From positions 1 to 42,515 of the forward strand of contig NZ_JAMTCK010000031.1 in assembly GCF_024171785.1 (NCBI RefSeq): 42,515 bases of DNA, given 5' to 3'. Below the pieces are notes generated by a model that saw nothing but the letters and a program-made list of their open reading frames with translations, was not told the DNA's origin and did not search any database. A program made the translations under genes and the position numbers. This document shows positions 33,148 through 40,818 of this stretch, piece after piece (position 1 is the stretch's first letter; each line of letters opens with the position of its first letter). Origin of the DNA: Goodfellowiella coeruleoviolacea. GTDB lineage: Bacteria > Actinomycetota > Actinomycetes > Mycobacteriales > Pseudonocardiaceae.

Positions 33148-34767
33148 GTGCACCCGTTTCGTTCGCGCCCCGCGCTGGTCCGCCTGGTCGCCGCCGCCTG
33201 CGTCGGGCTGGTGGGGATCACCACCGCCTGCACCGCCACCCAGCCCGGCACGGCCACGCCCGCCGTCACCCAGGAACAGCGCGGCCCGGCCGGGTCCGTG
33301 CCCCCCGGTCTGGAGCGGTTCTACGGGCAGGCGCTGAGCTGGGGCGCGTGCGAGCCGTACGGCACCACCAACGACGCCAAGGCGACCTTCGCCAAGGGCG
33401 ACCGGGACAAGAAGTTCGACTGCGCCCGGCTGACCGTGCCGCTGGACTACGCCAACCCCGACGGCAGGACCGCCACCATCGGCCTGCTGCGCGCCAAGGC
33501 CACCGACCCGGCGCAGCGGATCGGCTCGCTCATCGTCAACCCGGGTGGGCCGGGCGGCTCCGGCATGCAGGCCGCCGCCGGCTGGACCGACCAGGTCCGC
33601 AAGAACGACCTGGGCAAGCGGTTCGACCTGGTCGGGTTCGACCCGCGCGGGATCGGCGCCAGCCAGCCGGCGGTCAACTGCCTGACCGACGCCGAGCGCG
33701 ACGCCGACCGGCAGGACAACGACGTGGACACCTCACCCGAGGGGGTGGCCCAGACCGAGCAGGAGAACAAGGACTACGCGGCCAAGTGCGCCGAGCGGAC
33801 CGGCACCGACGTGCTGGCCAACGTGGGCACCCGGGACGTGGCCAGGGACATGGACGTGCTGCGCTCGGCCCTGGGCGACGAGAAGCTGACCTACGCGGGC
33901 TTCTCCTACGGCACCCGGATCGGCACCGCCTACGCCGAGGCGTTCCCGAACAACGTGCGCGCGTTGGTGCTGGACGGGGCCGTGGACCCGCTGCAGAACC
34001 CGGTGGACGAGCTGGTCGCCCAGGGCGCCGGGTTCCAGAAGGCGTTCGAGGACTTCTCCGCGTGGTGCGCCAAGCAGGAGGAGTGCGCGCTCGGCCACGA
34101 CCCGGCCGGCGCCACCAAGGCGTTCCAGGACCTGACCCGCCCGCTGATCGACAACCCGGTGCGGGTGGGCAACCGCCAGCTGTCCTACTCCGACGCCAGC
34201 ACCGCCGCGATCCAGGCCATGTACGCGCAGGAGCTGTGGCAGTACCTGAACACCGGCCTGGGCGAGCTGCGCGAGGGCACCGGCAACACCCTGCTGCTGC
34301 TCGCCGACAGCTACTACGGGCGCGGCCTGGACGGGCACTACTCGTCGATCATGGACGCGTTCAACGCGGTGCGCTGCGTGGACGACCCGCGGCTGACCGA
34401 CCGGAACGTGCTGCTGGAGGCGGCCCGCCGCTACCAGCAGGCCGCCCCGTTCCTCGACGACGGCCAGCAGCCGGCCGCGGTGCTGGACGCGTGCGCGTTC
34501 TGGCCGGTGCCCAACACCAGCCAGCCGCACCAGCCGTCGGTGCAGGGGCTGCCGCCCGTGCTGGTGGTGTCCACCACCGGTGACCCGGCCACCCCGTACC
34601 AGGCCGGCGTTGACCTGGCCAAGGCGTTGAACGGCGGCATGCTCACCTACGAGGGCACCCAGCACACCGCGTTCCTGATGGGCAACAAGTGCGTGGACGA
34701 CGCCGGCACCAAGTACCTGATCGACCTGCAGCTGCCGGCCGAGGGCACCCGCTGCACAGCCTCCTGA
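33148..34767 (+). CDS. Exported TAP-type tripeptidyl aminopeptidase (alpha/beta hydrolase)
   Basis: This 539-residue protein has an export signal with a lipobox-like end (LVAAACVGLVGITTACTA), suggesting a lipoprotein. The alpha/beta-hydrolase core has the oxyanion loop IVNPGGPGGSG, nucleophile Ser253 in GFSYGTRIG, the acid in TGDPATP and the histidine in YEGTQHTAFL. The TAP-like C-terminal domain ends with a CVDDAGTKYL...GTRC disulphide pair. Streptomyces homologues (Slp/Tap) remove tripeptides from secreted proteins. The GTG start places the signal peptide correctly; no strong ribosome binding site is seen. Confidence 0.88.
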   Translation: MHPFRSRPALVRLVAAACVGLVGITTACTATQPGTATPAVTQEQRGPAGSVPPGLERFYGQALSWGACEPYGTTNDAKATFAKGDRDKKFDCARLTVPLDYANPDGRTATIGLLRAKATDPAQRIGSLIVNPGGPGGSGMQAAAGWTDQVRKNDLGKRFDLVGFDPRGIGASQPAVNCLTDAERDADRQDNDVDTSPEGVAQTEQENKDYAAKCAERTGTDVLANVGTRDVARDMDVLRSALGDEKLTYAGFSYGTRIGTAYAEAFPNNVRALVLDGAVDPLQNPVDELVAQGAGFQKAFEDFSAWCAKQEECALGHDPAGATKAFQDLTRPLIDNPVRVGNRQLSYSDASTAAIQAMYAQELWQYLNTGLGELREGTGNTLLLLADSYYGRGLDGHYSSIMDAFNAVRCVDDPRLTDRNVLLEAARRYQQAAPFLDDGQQPAAVLDACAFWPVPNTSQPHQPSVQGLPPVLVVSTTGDPATPYQAGVDLAKALNGGMLTYEGTQHTAFLMGNKCVDDAGTKYLIDLQLPAEGTRCTAS

Positions 34768-34867
34768 GCGTGATCAGTGTCTGTTGCGGCTCTCGTCCGC
34801 GCGGGCGCGGCCGATCCGCCGGCTACGCGGTGCCCATTGCGGCTCTCGCCCGCGTCGCGGCCGCGGC

Positions 34868-36544
34868 TCACGCCGGGTTGATCCGGGCGAATCGGCTGGC
34901 CACGGCCAGGTCGGCGGTGACGCGCTCGGCGGTGCGGCGCAGCGCCGGCAGCAGGTCGGCCCTGGACGCCTCGGCGGACTGGCGGGCGGCGTGCAGGGAC
35001 ACGTTGATCGCGGCCACCACCCGGCCGGCGCGGTCGCGCACGGGCACGGCGATCGACCGCAGCCCGTCCTCCAGCTCCTGGTCGACCAGGGCGTAGCCGG
35101 CGCGGTCCACCTCGGCCAGGATCTCCGCCAACCGCGCGGTGTCGGTGACCGTGTGCCTGGTCAGCGGCTGTGGACGCAGCGCGGCCAGCCGCCGCGCCCG
35201 CTCGGCCTCGGGCAGGCCGGCCAGCAGCACCCGGCCCAGCGCGGTGGCGTACGCGGGGAACCGGGTGCCCAGGGTGATGGACACGCTCATGATCCGCACG
35301 GTGTGCACCCGGGCCACGTACCGGATGTCGTCGCCGGCCAGCACCGCCATGGACGCCGAGTCGTGCACCCGCGCCACCAGTTCGGCCAGGTGCGGCTGGG
35401 CGATCTGGGCCAGGGTGAGCGTGGACAGCCGGGCGAAGCCCAGGTCCAACACCCGGGGCGTGGGCCGGAACAGCCGGCCGTGCTGGGTCACGTAACCCAG
35501 CTGCGCCAAGGTGAGCAGGGCGCGCCGCGCGGTGGCCCTGGCCAGGCCGGTCGCCTCGGCCACGGCGGACAGCGACAGCGCCGGGCGGTGCTCGTCGAAC
35601 GCGGTGAGCACGGCCAGCCCCCGACCCAGCGACTCGACGAACTCCGGCCCCAACTCCTGCTTGGACGCGCGCAGCCAGGTGGCGGCAGCCACTTCGGGCG
35701 GCTGGCTGGCGGCGGCCGCCCCCGTCGGCTGGGCGGGTGCCGGCGCGGCGGGCTCGGCCAGTGCGGCGGCCAGCGCCGGCTCCATGGCCGCCACGGTCTG
35801 CCGCAGACCCGGTAACGCCGTGCTGACCAGCGAGGCCGCGTCGTGCCGGCTGGTGTGGCTGACCGCGCTCAACGCGCTCACCACCCGTCCGGCCGGGTCG
35901 CGCACTGGCACGGCCACGGCGAGCAGTCCGGGCTCGACCACCTGGTCGTCCACGGCCACACCGGCCTGGCGGGCCTGGGCCACGCGCTCGGCGAACCGGG
36001 TGTGCTCGGGGGCGGGCGGCACGGCGTAGCCGGACTCGTCGTCGGCCCGCTCGCGCCAGCGCCGCCAGTCGGCCTCACCCCAGTGCACCGCGAACAGCGC
36101 ACCCGGCGCGCCCCGGTCGGCCGGCAGCAGGTCGCCGATGTGGAAGACCAGGGACATGGTGCGGCGCCGCGGCGACTGGTAGACGAACCGGGCGCCGGTG
36201 CCGTCCGGCACGGCCAGCGACACCGACTCGTCCAGGTCCGCGCCGAGGCGCTCGGCCAGCGGGCCGAGGGTGTCCGGCAGCCGACAGGCCGCCAGGTAGG
36301 CGTTGCCCAGTTCCATCAGCCGGGGCGTGAGTTCCGCGTCCCGCCCGGTCAGCCGCAGGTAGCCGACGCGCGCCAGGGTGCTCAGCACCCGGTCCACGGT
36401 GGAGCGGGCCAGGCCGGTGCCGCGCACCAACTCGCCCGGGCTGGCCTGGCCGCCGGCGCCGACCAGCGCGCGCAGCACGGCCAGCCCGCGCACCAGCGGG
36501 CCCACCGCCTCGTCCTGGGCGGCGGCGGGGGCGGTGTGCGGCAT
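34868..36544 (-). CDS. Tandem-fusion IclR-family regulator (two HTH, two effector domains)
   Basis: This 558-residue regulator carries two complete IclR modules. Module 1 (about 10-260) has HTH LVRGLAVLRALVGAGG...VDRVLSTLARVGYL and an effector domain with VPVRDPAGRVVSALSAV. Module 2 (about 300-555) has HTH SLGRGLAVLTAFDE...ATARRALLTLAQLGYV and a strong PcaR-type effector domain ending ELEDGLRSIAVPVRDRAGRVVAAINVSLHA. Usual IclR proteins are half this size. Divergence from pcaH and the PcaR/PcaU-like second half indicate control of the protocatechuate genes. The ATG at 36544 is preferred over the upstream GTG because GGAG precedes it. Confidence 0.9.
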   Translation of the reverse strand: MPHTAPAAAQDEAVGPLVRGLAVLRALVGAGGQASPGELVRGTGLARSTVDRVLSTLARVGYLRLTGRDAELTPRLMELGNAYLAACRLPDTLGPLAERLGADLDESVSLAVPDGTGARFVYQSPRRRTMSLVFHIGDLLPADRGAPGALFAVHWGEADWRRWRERADDESGYAVPPAPEHTRFAERVAQARQAGVAVDDQVVEPGLLAVAVPVRDPAGRVVSALSAVSHTSRHDAASLVSTALPGLRQTVAAMEPALAAALAEPAAPAPAQPTGAAAASQPPEVAAATWLRASKQELGPEFVESLGRGLAVLTAFDEHRPALSLSAVAEATGLARATARRALLTLAQLGYVTQHGRLFRPTPRVLDLGFARLSTLTLAQIAQPHLAELVARVHDSASMAVLAGDDIRYVARVHTVRIMSVSITLGTRFPAYATALGRVLLAGLPEAERARRLAALRPQPLTRHTVTDTARLAEILAEVDRAGYALVDQELEDGLRSIAVPVRDRAGRVVAAINVSLHAARQSAEASRADLLPALRRTAERVTADLAVASRFARINPA

Positions 36545-36579
36545 GCGTGACTCCACGGGGTTCTGGCTGGTCAGGCGCT

Positions 36580-36600
36580 AACGGTAACCACGTGACCGTT
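36580..36600. promoter_or_regulatory. Imperfect palindrome near the iclR start, candidate operator
   Basis: AACGGT-N9-ACCGTT with 8 of 10 paired positions complementary lies 36 bp from the tandem-IclR start and directly abuts a TTGACA (36599-36604) that could be the pcaH -35 element. It would suit autoregulation by the tandem regulator. Confidence 0.45.
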
Positions 36601-36641
36601 GACACTCCCGCCGGCCGGGTCCACACTCTGTTGCCACATTA

Positions 36642-36655
36642 TGAACGAAAGTTCA
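36642..36655. promoter_or_regulatory. TGAAC-GAAA-GTTCA inverted repeat upstream of pcaH
   Basis: A perfect 5-bp inverted repeat with a 4-bp spacer lies in an AT-richer patch (CATTATGAACGAAAGTTCA), 62 bp before the pcaH start. IclR-family activators of catabolic operons bind short palindromes of this kind, so it is a candidate operator for the divergent regulator. Confidence 0.45.
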
Positions 36656-36716
36656 CCAGGCGAACACAGCTCGGTTTGTGAGCACACCGCCGTGCGCAGC
36701 ACCCGTGGGAGACCCC

Positions 36717-37655
36717 ATGACCTCGTCGTTCCAGGCTCTCGGTCAGCACGCTGACCGAGCTGCGTCATCTGAGGCTCTCGGTCAGCACGCTGACCGATCC
36801 GCGTCGTTCCAGACCCCGGTCCAGCCGGCAGCCGCTCGACCGCCGTCCGCCCAGCCCAGCGCGGCCGTGCCGTCGCCGGTCACCGCACCCGCCCCGCTCA
36901 CCCAGGCCGACATCGACCGGGAGATGGCCGAGCTGCACGCCGCCGCCCAGCAGCGGATCAGCGCCGGAGCCGTGCTGCACCACCCGCCCCGCGACTACGC
37001 CCCCTACCGCAGCAGCCTGCTGCGCCACCCCAGGCAGCCGCTGGTCGCGGTGGGCGGTGACCCGGACGCGGTCGAGCTGCACGGCCCGGTCTTCGGCGTC
37101 ACCGACGTGACCGCGCTGGACGCCGACCTCACCCGGCAGCACCTTGGCGAGCCGCTTGGCGAGCGGATCACCGTGTCCGGGCGGGTGCTCGACCGCGACG
37201 GCCGGCCCGTGCGCGGCCAGCTCGTGGAGATCTGGCAGGCCAACGCCTCGGGCCGGTACGCCCACCAGCGCGACCAGCACCCGGCGCCGCTGGACCCCAA
37301 CTTCACCGGCGTGGGCCGCTGCCTCACCGACGACGAGGGCCGCTACCACTTCACCACGATCAAGCCCGGCGCCTACCCGTGGCGCAACCACCTCAACGCG
37401 TGGCGTCCGGCGCACATCCACTTCTCCCTGTTCGGCACCGCGTTCACCCAGCGGCTGGTCACCCAGATGTACTTCCCGAACGACCCGCTGTTCCGCCACG
37501 ACCCGATCTTCAACTCCATCCCGGACGACCGGGCCCGCCAGCGGCTGATCGCCGACTACCAGCACGACCTGTCCAGCCCCGAGTGGTCGCTCGGCTACAC
37601 CTGGGACATCGTGCTCGACGGCCCCAGCGCCACCTGGATCGAGGAGGGCCGATGA
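36717..37655 (+). CDS. pcaH: Protocatechuate 3,4-dioxygenase beta subunit
   Basis: This 312-residue protein is the iron-bearing subunit of the intradiol dioxygenase that opens protocatechuate to 3-carboxy-cis,cis-muconate. The Fe(III) ligands are visible: Tyr in SGRYAHQRDQHPAPLDPNFTGVG, Tyr in PGAYPWRNH, and the two histidines in WRPAHIHFSLFG. About 70 residues precede the usual start (LTQADIDREMAELHAA) and include two copies of ALGQHADR encoded by a DNA repeat with a palindrome. The ATG at 36717 has GTGGGAG upstream, so I keep it, but a shorter protein starting downstream is possible. The stop overlaps pcaG (ATGA). Confidence 0.92.
   Translation: MTSSFQALGQHADRAASSEALGQHADRSASFQTPVQPAAARPPSAQPSAAVPSPVTAPAPLTQADIDREMAELHAAAQQRISAGAVLHHPPRDYAPYRSSLLRHPRQPLVAVGGDPDAVELHGPVFGVTDVTALDADLTRQHLGEPLGERITVSGRVLDRDGRPVRGQLVEIWQANASGRYAHQRDQHPAPLDPNFTGVGRCLTDDEGRYHFTTIKPGAYPWRNHLNAWRPAHIHFSLFGTAFTQRLVTQMYFPNDPLFRHDPIFNSIPDDRARQRLIADYQHDLSSPEWSLGYTWDIVLDGPSATWIEEGR
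36733..36797 (+). repeat. Two identical 26-bp repeats, each with a 20-bp palindrome, in the 5' end of pcaH
   Basis: A 26-bp stretch at 36733-36758 is repeated exactly at 36772-36797 (period 39 bp, 13 codons). Each contains TCGGTCAG-CACG-CTGACCGA (36739-36758 and 36778-36797), an 8-bp-arm hairpin or operator-like palindrome. In frame they encode ALGQHADR twice. They lie in a region not conserved in other PcaH proteins. Confidence 0.85.
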
Positions 37656-38257
37656 CCGAACTGGCGCCCACCCCGTCGCAGACGGTCGGCCCGTTCTACG
37701 GCTACGCCCTGCCGTTTCCCGGCGGCGGCGAGCTGGCCCCGGTCGGCCACCCGGACGCCATCACCGTGCGCGGCACCGTCTACGACGGGGCTGGCGCGCC
37801 CATCCCGGACGCGCTGCTGGAGTTCTGGCAGGCCGGCCCGGACGGCAGCCTCACCGGCGCGCCCGGCTCGCTGCGCCGCGACCCGGTGACCGGCGCGGTG
37901 CTCGGCCGCACCGGCGTGGACTTCACCGGCTTCGCCCGGGTCGCCACCGACGCCGACGGCGGCTACGTGCTGCGCACCCTGCCACCGGTGCCGCCGGCCA
38001 GCCGGCCGGACGCCGCACCGCACCTGGCCGTGTGCGTGTTCGCCCGCGGCCTGCTGCACCACCTGTACACCCGCGTCTACCTGCCCGAACACGCCGAGGC
38101 CAACGCGGCTGACCCGCTGCTCGCCCAGCTGCCGCCGGCCCGCAGGGCCACCCTCGTCGCCCAGCCCGAGCGACCCGGCGTGTACCGGTTCGACATCCGC
38201 CTCCAAGCCGCCGAGGGCGGCCCGCACGAGGAGACCGTGTTCCTTGAGTTTCGCTGA
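37652..38257 (+). CDS. pcaG: Protocatechuate 3,4-dioxygenase alpha subunit
   Basis: This 201-residue intradiol-dioxygenase-fold subunit lacks the iron ligands and assembles with PcaH. It has the standard N-terminus TPSQTVGPFYGYALPF, the beta-sandwich GTVYDGAGAPIPDALLEFWQAGPDG, GRVATDADGGY-type FARVATDADGGYVLRTLPP, and FARGLLHHLYTRVYLPEH. The ATG at 37652 overlaps the pcaH stop, giving coupled translation of the two subunits. Confidence 0.94.
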   Translation: MTELAPTPSQTVGPFYGYALPFPGGGELAPVGHPDAITVRGTVYDGAGAPIPDALLEFWQAGPDGSLTGAPGSLRRDPVTGAVLGRTGVDFTGFARVATDADGGYVLRTLPPVPPASRPDAAPHLAVCVFARGLLHHLYTRVYLPEHAEANAADPLLAQLPPARRATLVAQPERPGVYRFDIRLQAAEGGPHEETVFLEFR

Positions 38258-39536
38258 ACAGGGCGGGGCCCGGCGGCTGCTCCACCACCGGGTCGACGGC
38301 CCGGACGGCGCGGCCCCGCTGCTGCTCGGACCGTCCCTGGGCACGTCACTGGCGGTGTGGCAGGCCCAGGTGCCGGCGCTGGCCCGGCACCACCGGGTGG
38401 TGCGCTGGGACCTGCCCGGCCACGGCGCCACCCCGGCCGACGTGCTGCCCGGCGGGCCCGGCGCCACCACCGTGGCCGACCTGGGCCGGCTGGTGCTCGA
38501 CCTGGCCGACGCACTGGGCATCGACCGCTTCGCCCACGCCGGCATCTCGCTGGGCGGCGCGGTCGGCGCCTGGCTGGCCGTGCACCACCCCGACCGGATC
38601 AGCGCGCTGGTCATGGTCTGCTCGTCGGCCCGGTTCGGTGCGCCCGCGGCCTGGCACGAACGAGCCGAACTGGTGCGCGGCCAGGGCACCGACGCGCTGC
38701 TGGCGGCCACACCCACCCGCTGGTTCACCCCGGGCTTCGCCGGGACACCGGCCGCCCGCGCGCGCCTGGCCGACCTGCGCGCCGCCGACCCGGCCGGCTA
38801 CGCGGCCTGCTGCGACGCGCTCGCCGGCTACGACCTGCGCGCGGACCTGCCCAGGATCAGCGCGCCCACCCTGGTGATCGCCGGCCGCGACGACCCGGCC
38901 ACCCCGCCGGCGCACGGCCGGGAACTGGTCGACGGCATCCCCGGCGCCAGCCTGGTCGAACTCGCCGGTGCCGCGCACCTCGCCCCGGTCGAACGCCCCG
39001 AACCGGTGCTGTCCGCGCTGCTCGACCACCTGTCCACTGTGGAGTCGGTAGCACCGCCGCCACCACCCGCTGGTGACGACGCGCGGCGCGCGGCCGGCAC
39101 GGACGTGCGCCGGGCCGTGCTCGGCGACGACCACGTGGACCGGGCGATCGCCCGCGCCAACGCGTTCACCGCGCCGTTCCAGGACTTCATCACCCGCTAC
39201 GCCTGGGGCGAGATCTGGACCCGGCCGGGGTTGAGCCGGCACACCCGCAGCTGCGTCACGCTGACCGCGCTGGTCGCCCGCGGCCACCTGGACGAGCTGG
39301 CCATGCACGTGCGGGCCGCGCTGCGCAACGGCCTCACCGCCGAGGAGATCCAGGAGGTCCTGCTGCAGACCGCGGTGTACTGCGGGGTGCCCGCGGCCAA
39401 CGCCGCGTTCGCCGTGGCCGACCGGGTGCTGCGCGAGGCCGGAGCGATCCACAATGGACAAATCAGCAGCGGACAGCCGCTCGGCGATGGGGCCGGTGAC
39501 GGCTCGGACACCGACGACTCGGTCGGGAGGAACTGA
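38244..39536 (+). CDS. pcaL: Fused 3-oxoadipate enol-lactonase / 4-carboxymuconolactone decarboxylase
   Basis: This 430-residue fusion performs two consecutive steps of the protocatechuate branch. Residues about 5-270 are the PcaD-type alpha/beta hydrolase (Ser in HAGISLGGAVGAW, Asp in AGRDDPATPP, His in GAAHLAPVERP). A linker of about 25 Pro/Ala residues leads to the PcaC domain (about 300-410, RYAWGEIWTRPGLSRHTRSCVTLTALVARGHLDELAMHVRAALRNG). The TTG start overlaps pcaG by 14 bp and follows GAGGAG. The C-terminal Gly/Asp tail is unusual. The pcaB gene normally acting between PcaHG and PcaC is not in this window. Confidence 0.92.
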   Translation: MSFAEQGGARRLLHHRVDGPDGAAPLLLGPSLGTSLAVWQAQVPALARHHRVVRWDLPGHGATPADVLPGGPGATTVADLGRLVLDLADALGIDRFAHAGISLGGAVGAWLAVHHPDRISALVMVCSSARFGAPAAWHERAELVRGQGTDALLAATPTRWFTPGFAGTPAARARLADLRAADPAGYAACCDALAGYDLRADLPRISAPTLVIAGRDDPATPPAHGRELVDGIPGASLVELAGAAHLAPVERPEPVLSALLDHLSTVESVAPPPPPAGDDARRAAGTDVRRAVLGDDHVDRAIARANAFTAPFQDFITRYAWGEIWTRPGLSRHTRSCVTLTALVARGHLDELAMHVRAALRNGLTAEEIQEVLLQTAVYCGVPAANAAFAVADRVLREAGAIHNGQISSGQPLGDGAGDGSDTDDSVGRN

Positions 39537-40711
39537 TGCGCACCACCGTGGGCATTGTCGGCGGCGGACCCGCCGGACTGCTGCTCGCCCGACTGCTGCA
39601 CAACGCCGGCATCGACTGCGTGGTGCTGGAAAGCCGCGACCGGTCCTATGTGGAGGGACGCCAGCGGGCCGGCATCCTGGAACAGGGCACGGTCGAGGTG
39701 CTGCGCGAGTGCGGTGCCGGCGCGCGGATGGACCGGGAGGGCCTGGTCCACGAGGGCATCGAACTGCGCTTCGACCGCCGCGCGCACCGCGTCGACTTCC
39801 CGGCCCTGACCGGCGGGCGCACCGTGATGGTCTACGCGCAGACCGAGGTGGTCAAGGACCTGATCGCGCTGCGCCTGGCCGACAACGCCCCACTGCTGTT
39901 CGAGGCACGGGTGAGCGGGATCAGCGGCGCGGACACCGACCAGCCCGTCGTCCACTTCACCCACCAGGGCCGTGAGCACACGCTGACCTGCGACTACGTG
40001 GTCGGCTGCGACGGCTTCCACGGGGTGGCGCGCGCGGCCGTGCCCGAGGCGGTGCGGCGCACCTACGAGCGGACCTACCCGTACTCCTGGCTGGGCGTGC
40101 TCGCCGACGTGCCGCCCTCCTGCGACGAGCTGATCTACGCGCACTCGCCGCGCGGTTTCGCCCTGCACAGCATGCGCAGCCGCACGGTCAGCCGGCTGTA
40201 CCTGCAGGTGCCCAACGGCGCGGACCCCGCGGACTGGCCGGACGAGCGCGTCTGGGACGAACTGGACCAGCGCTTCGCCGTGGACGGTGACTGGACGCTG
40301 GAGCGCGGCCCGATCACCGCCAAGTCCGTGCTGCCGATGCGCAGCTTCGTGACCGAGCCCATGCGGTACGGCCGGGTGTTCCTGGCCGGCGACGCCGCGC
40401 ACATCGTGCCGCCGACCGGGGCCAAGGGCCTCAACCTCGCCGTCGCCGACGTGGTGGTGCTGGCCCGCGCCCTGGTGCACCGGTACGCCACCGGTGCCAC
40501 CGACCTGCTCGACGCCTACTCGGACACCTGCCTGCGCCGTGTCTGGCGGGCCGAGCACTTCTCGTACTCCATGACCACCACCCTGCACACCGATCCCGAG
40601 CAGAGCGAGTTCGACACCCGGTTGCAACTGGCCCAACTCGACCGCATCGCCAGCGCCACCACCGCGGCCGCCGAACTGGCCGAGAACTACACCGGCCTGC
40701 CGATCGGCTAG
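39536..40711 (+). CDS. pobA: 4-hydroxybenzoate 3-monooxygenase
   Basis: This 391-residue flavoprotein hydroxylates 4-hydroxybenzoate to protocatechuate with FAD, NAD(P)H and O2. It has the FAD motif TVGIVGGGPAGLLLARLLHNAGI, the family's RQRAGILEQGTVEVLRE, the DG motif VVGCDGFHGVAR and the GD motif FLAGDAAHIVPPTGAKGLNLAVADV. Length equals the Pseudomonas enzyme. The ATG overlaps the pcaL stop by one base. Placed inside the pca operon, it feeds 4-hydroxybenzoate into PcaHG. Confidence 0.95.
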   Translation: MRTTVGIVGGGPAGLLLARLLHNAGIDCVVLESRDRSYVEGRQRAGILEQGTVEVLRECGAGARMDREGLVHEGIELRFDRRAHRVDFPALTGGRTVMVYAQTEVVKDLIALRLADNAPLLFEARVSGISGADTDQPVVHFTHQGREHTLTCDYVVGCDGFHGVARAAVPEAVRRTYERTYPYSWLGVLADVPPSCDELIYAHSPRGFALHSMRSRTVSRLYLQVPNGADPADWPDERVWDELDQRFAVDGDWTLERGPITAKSVLPMRSFVTEPMRYGRVFLAGDAAHIVPPTGAKGLNLAVADVVVLARALVHRYATGATDLLDAYSDTCLRRVWRAEHFSYSMTTTLHTDPEQSEFDTRLQLAQLDRIASATTAAAELAENYTGLPIG

Positions 40712-40744
40712 CCGCTTTCCCCGCACCACCAGCACTTCCAACCA

Positions 40745-40755
40745 TCCACAGTGGA
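40745..40755. repeat. TCCACAGTGGA, intergenic copy of an iterated palindrome
   Basis: This is one of five exact copies of TCCAC-W-GTGGA in the window. The others are at 5361-5371, 6279-6289, 22173-22183 and 39033-39043, and a one-mismatch copy lies near 26771. Four of the five lie in coding sequence of unrelated genes. Confidence 0.75.
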
Positions 40756-40818
40756 TTTATTCGGCGCCCCTTGTCCGGCCGCAGCGCCGCGGCCACCACA
40801 CTCCTGAGAGGCGGCCCC

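Noticed and set aside
34768-34867. Direct repeat TTGCGGCTCTCG between the peptidase and IclR genes
   Set aside because: Two imperfect copies about 53 bp apart in a short convergent gap; no stem or known motif, so too weak to call.
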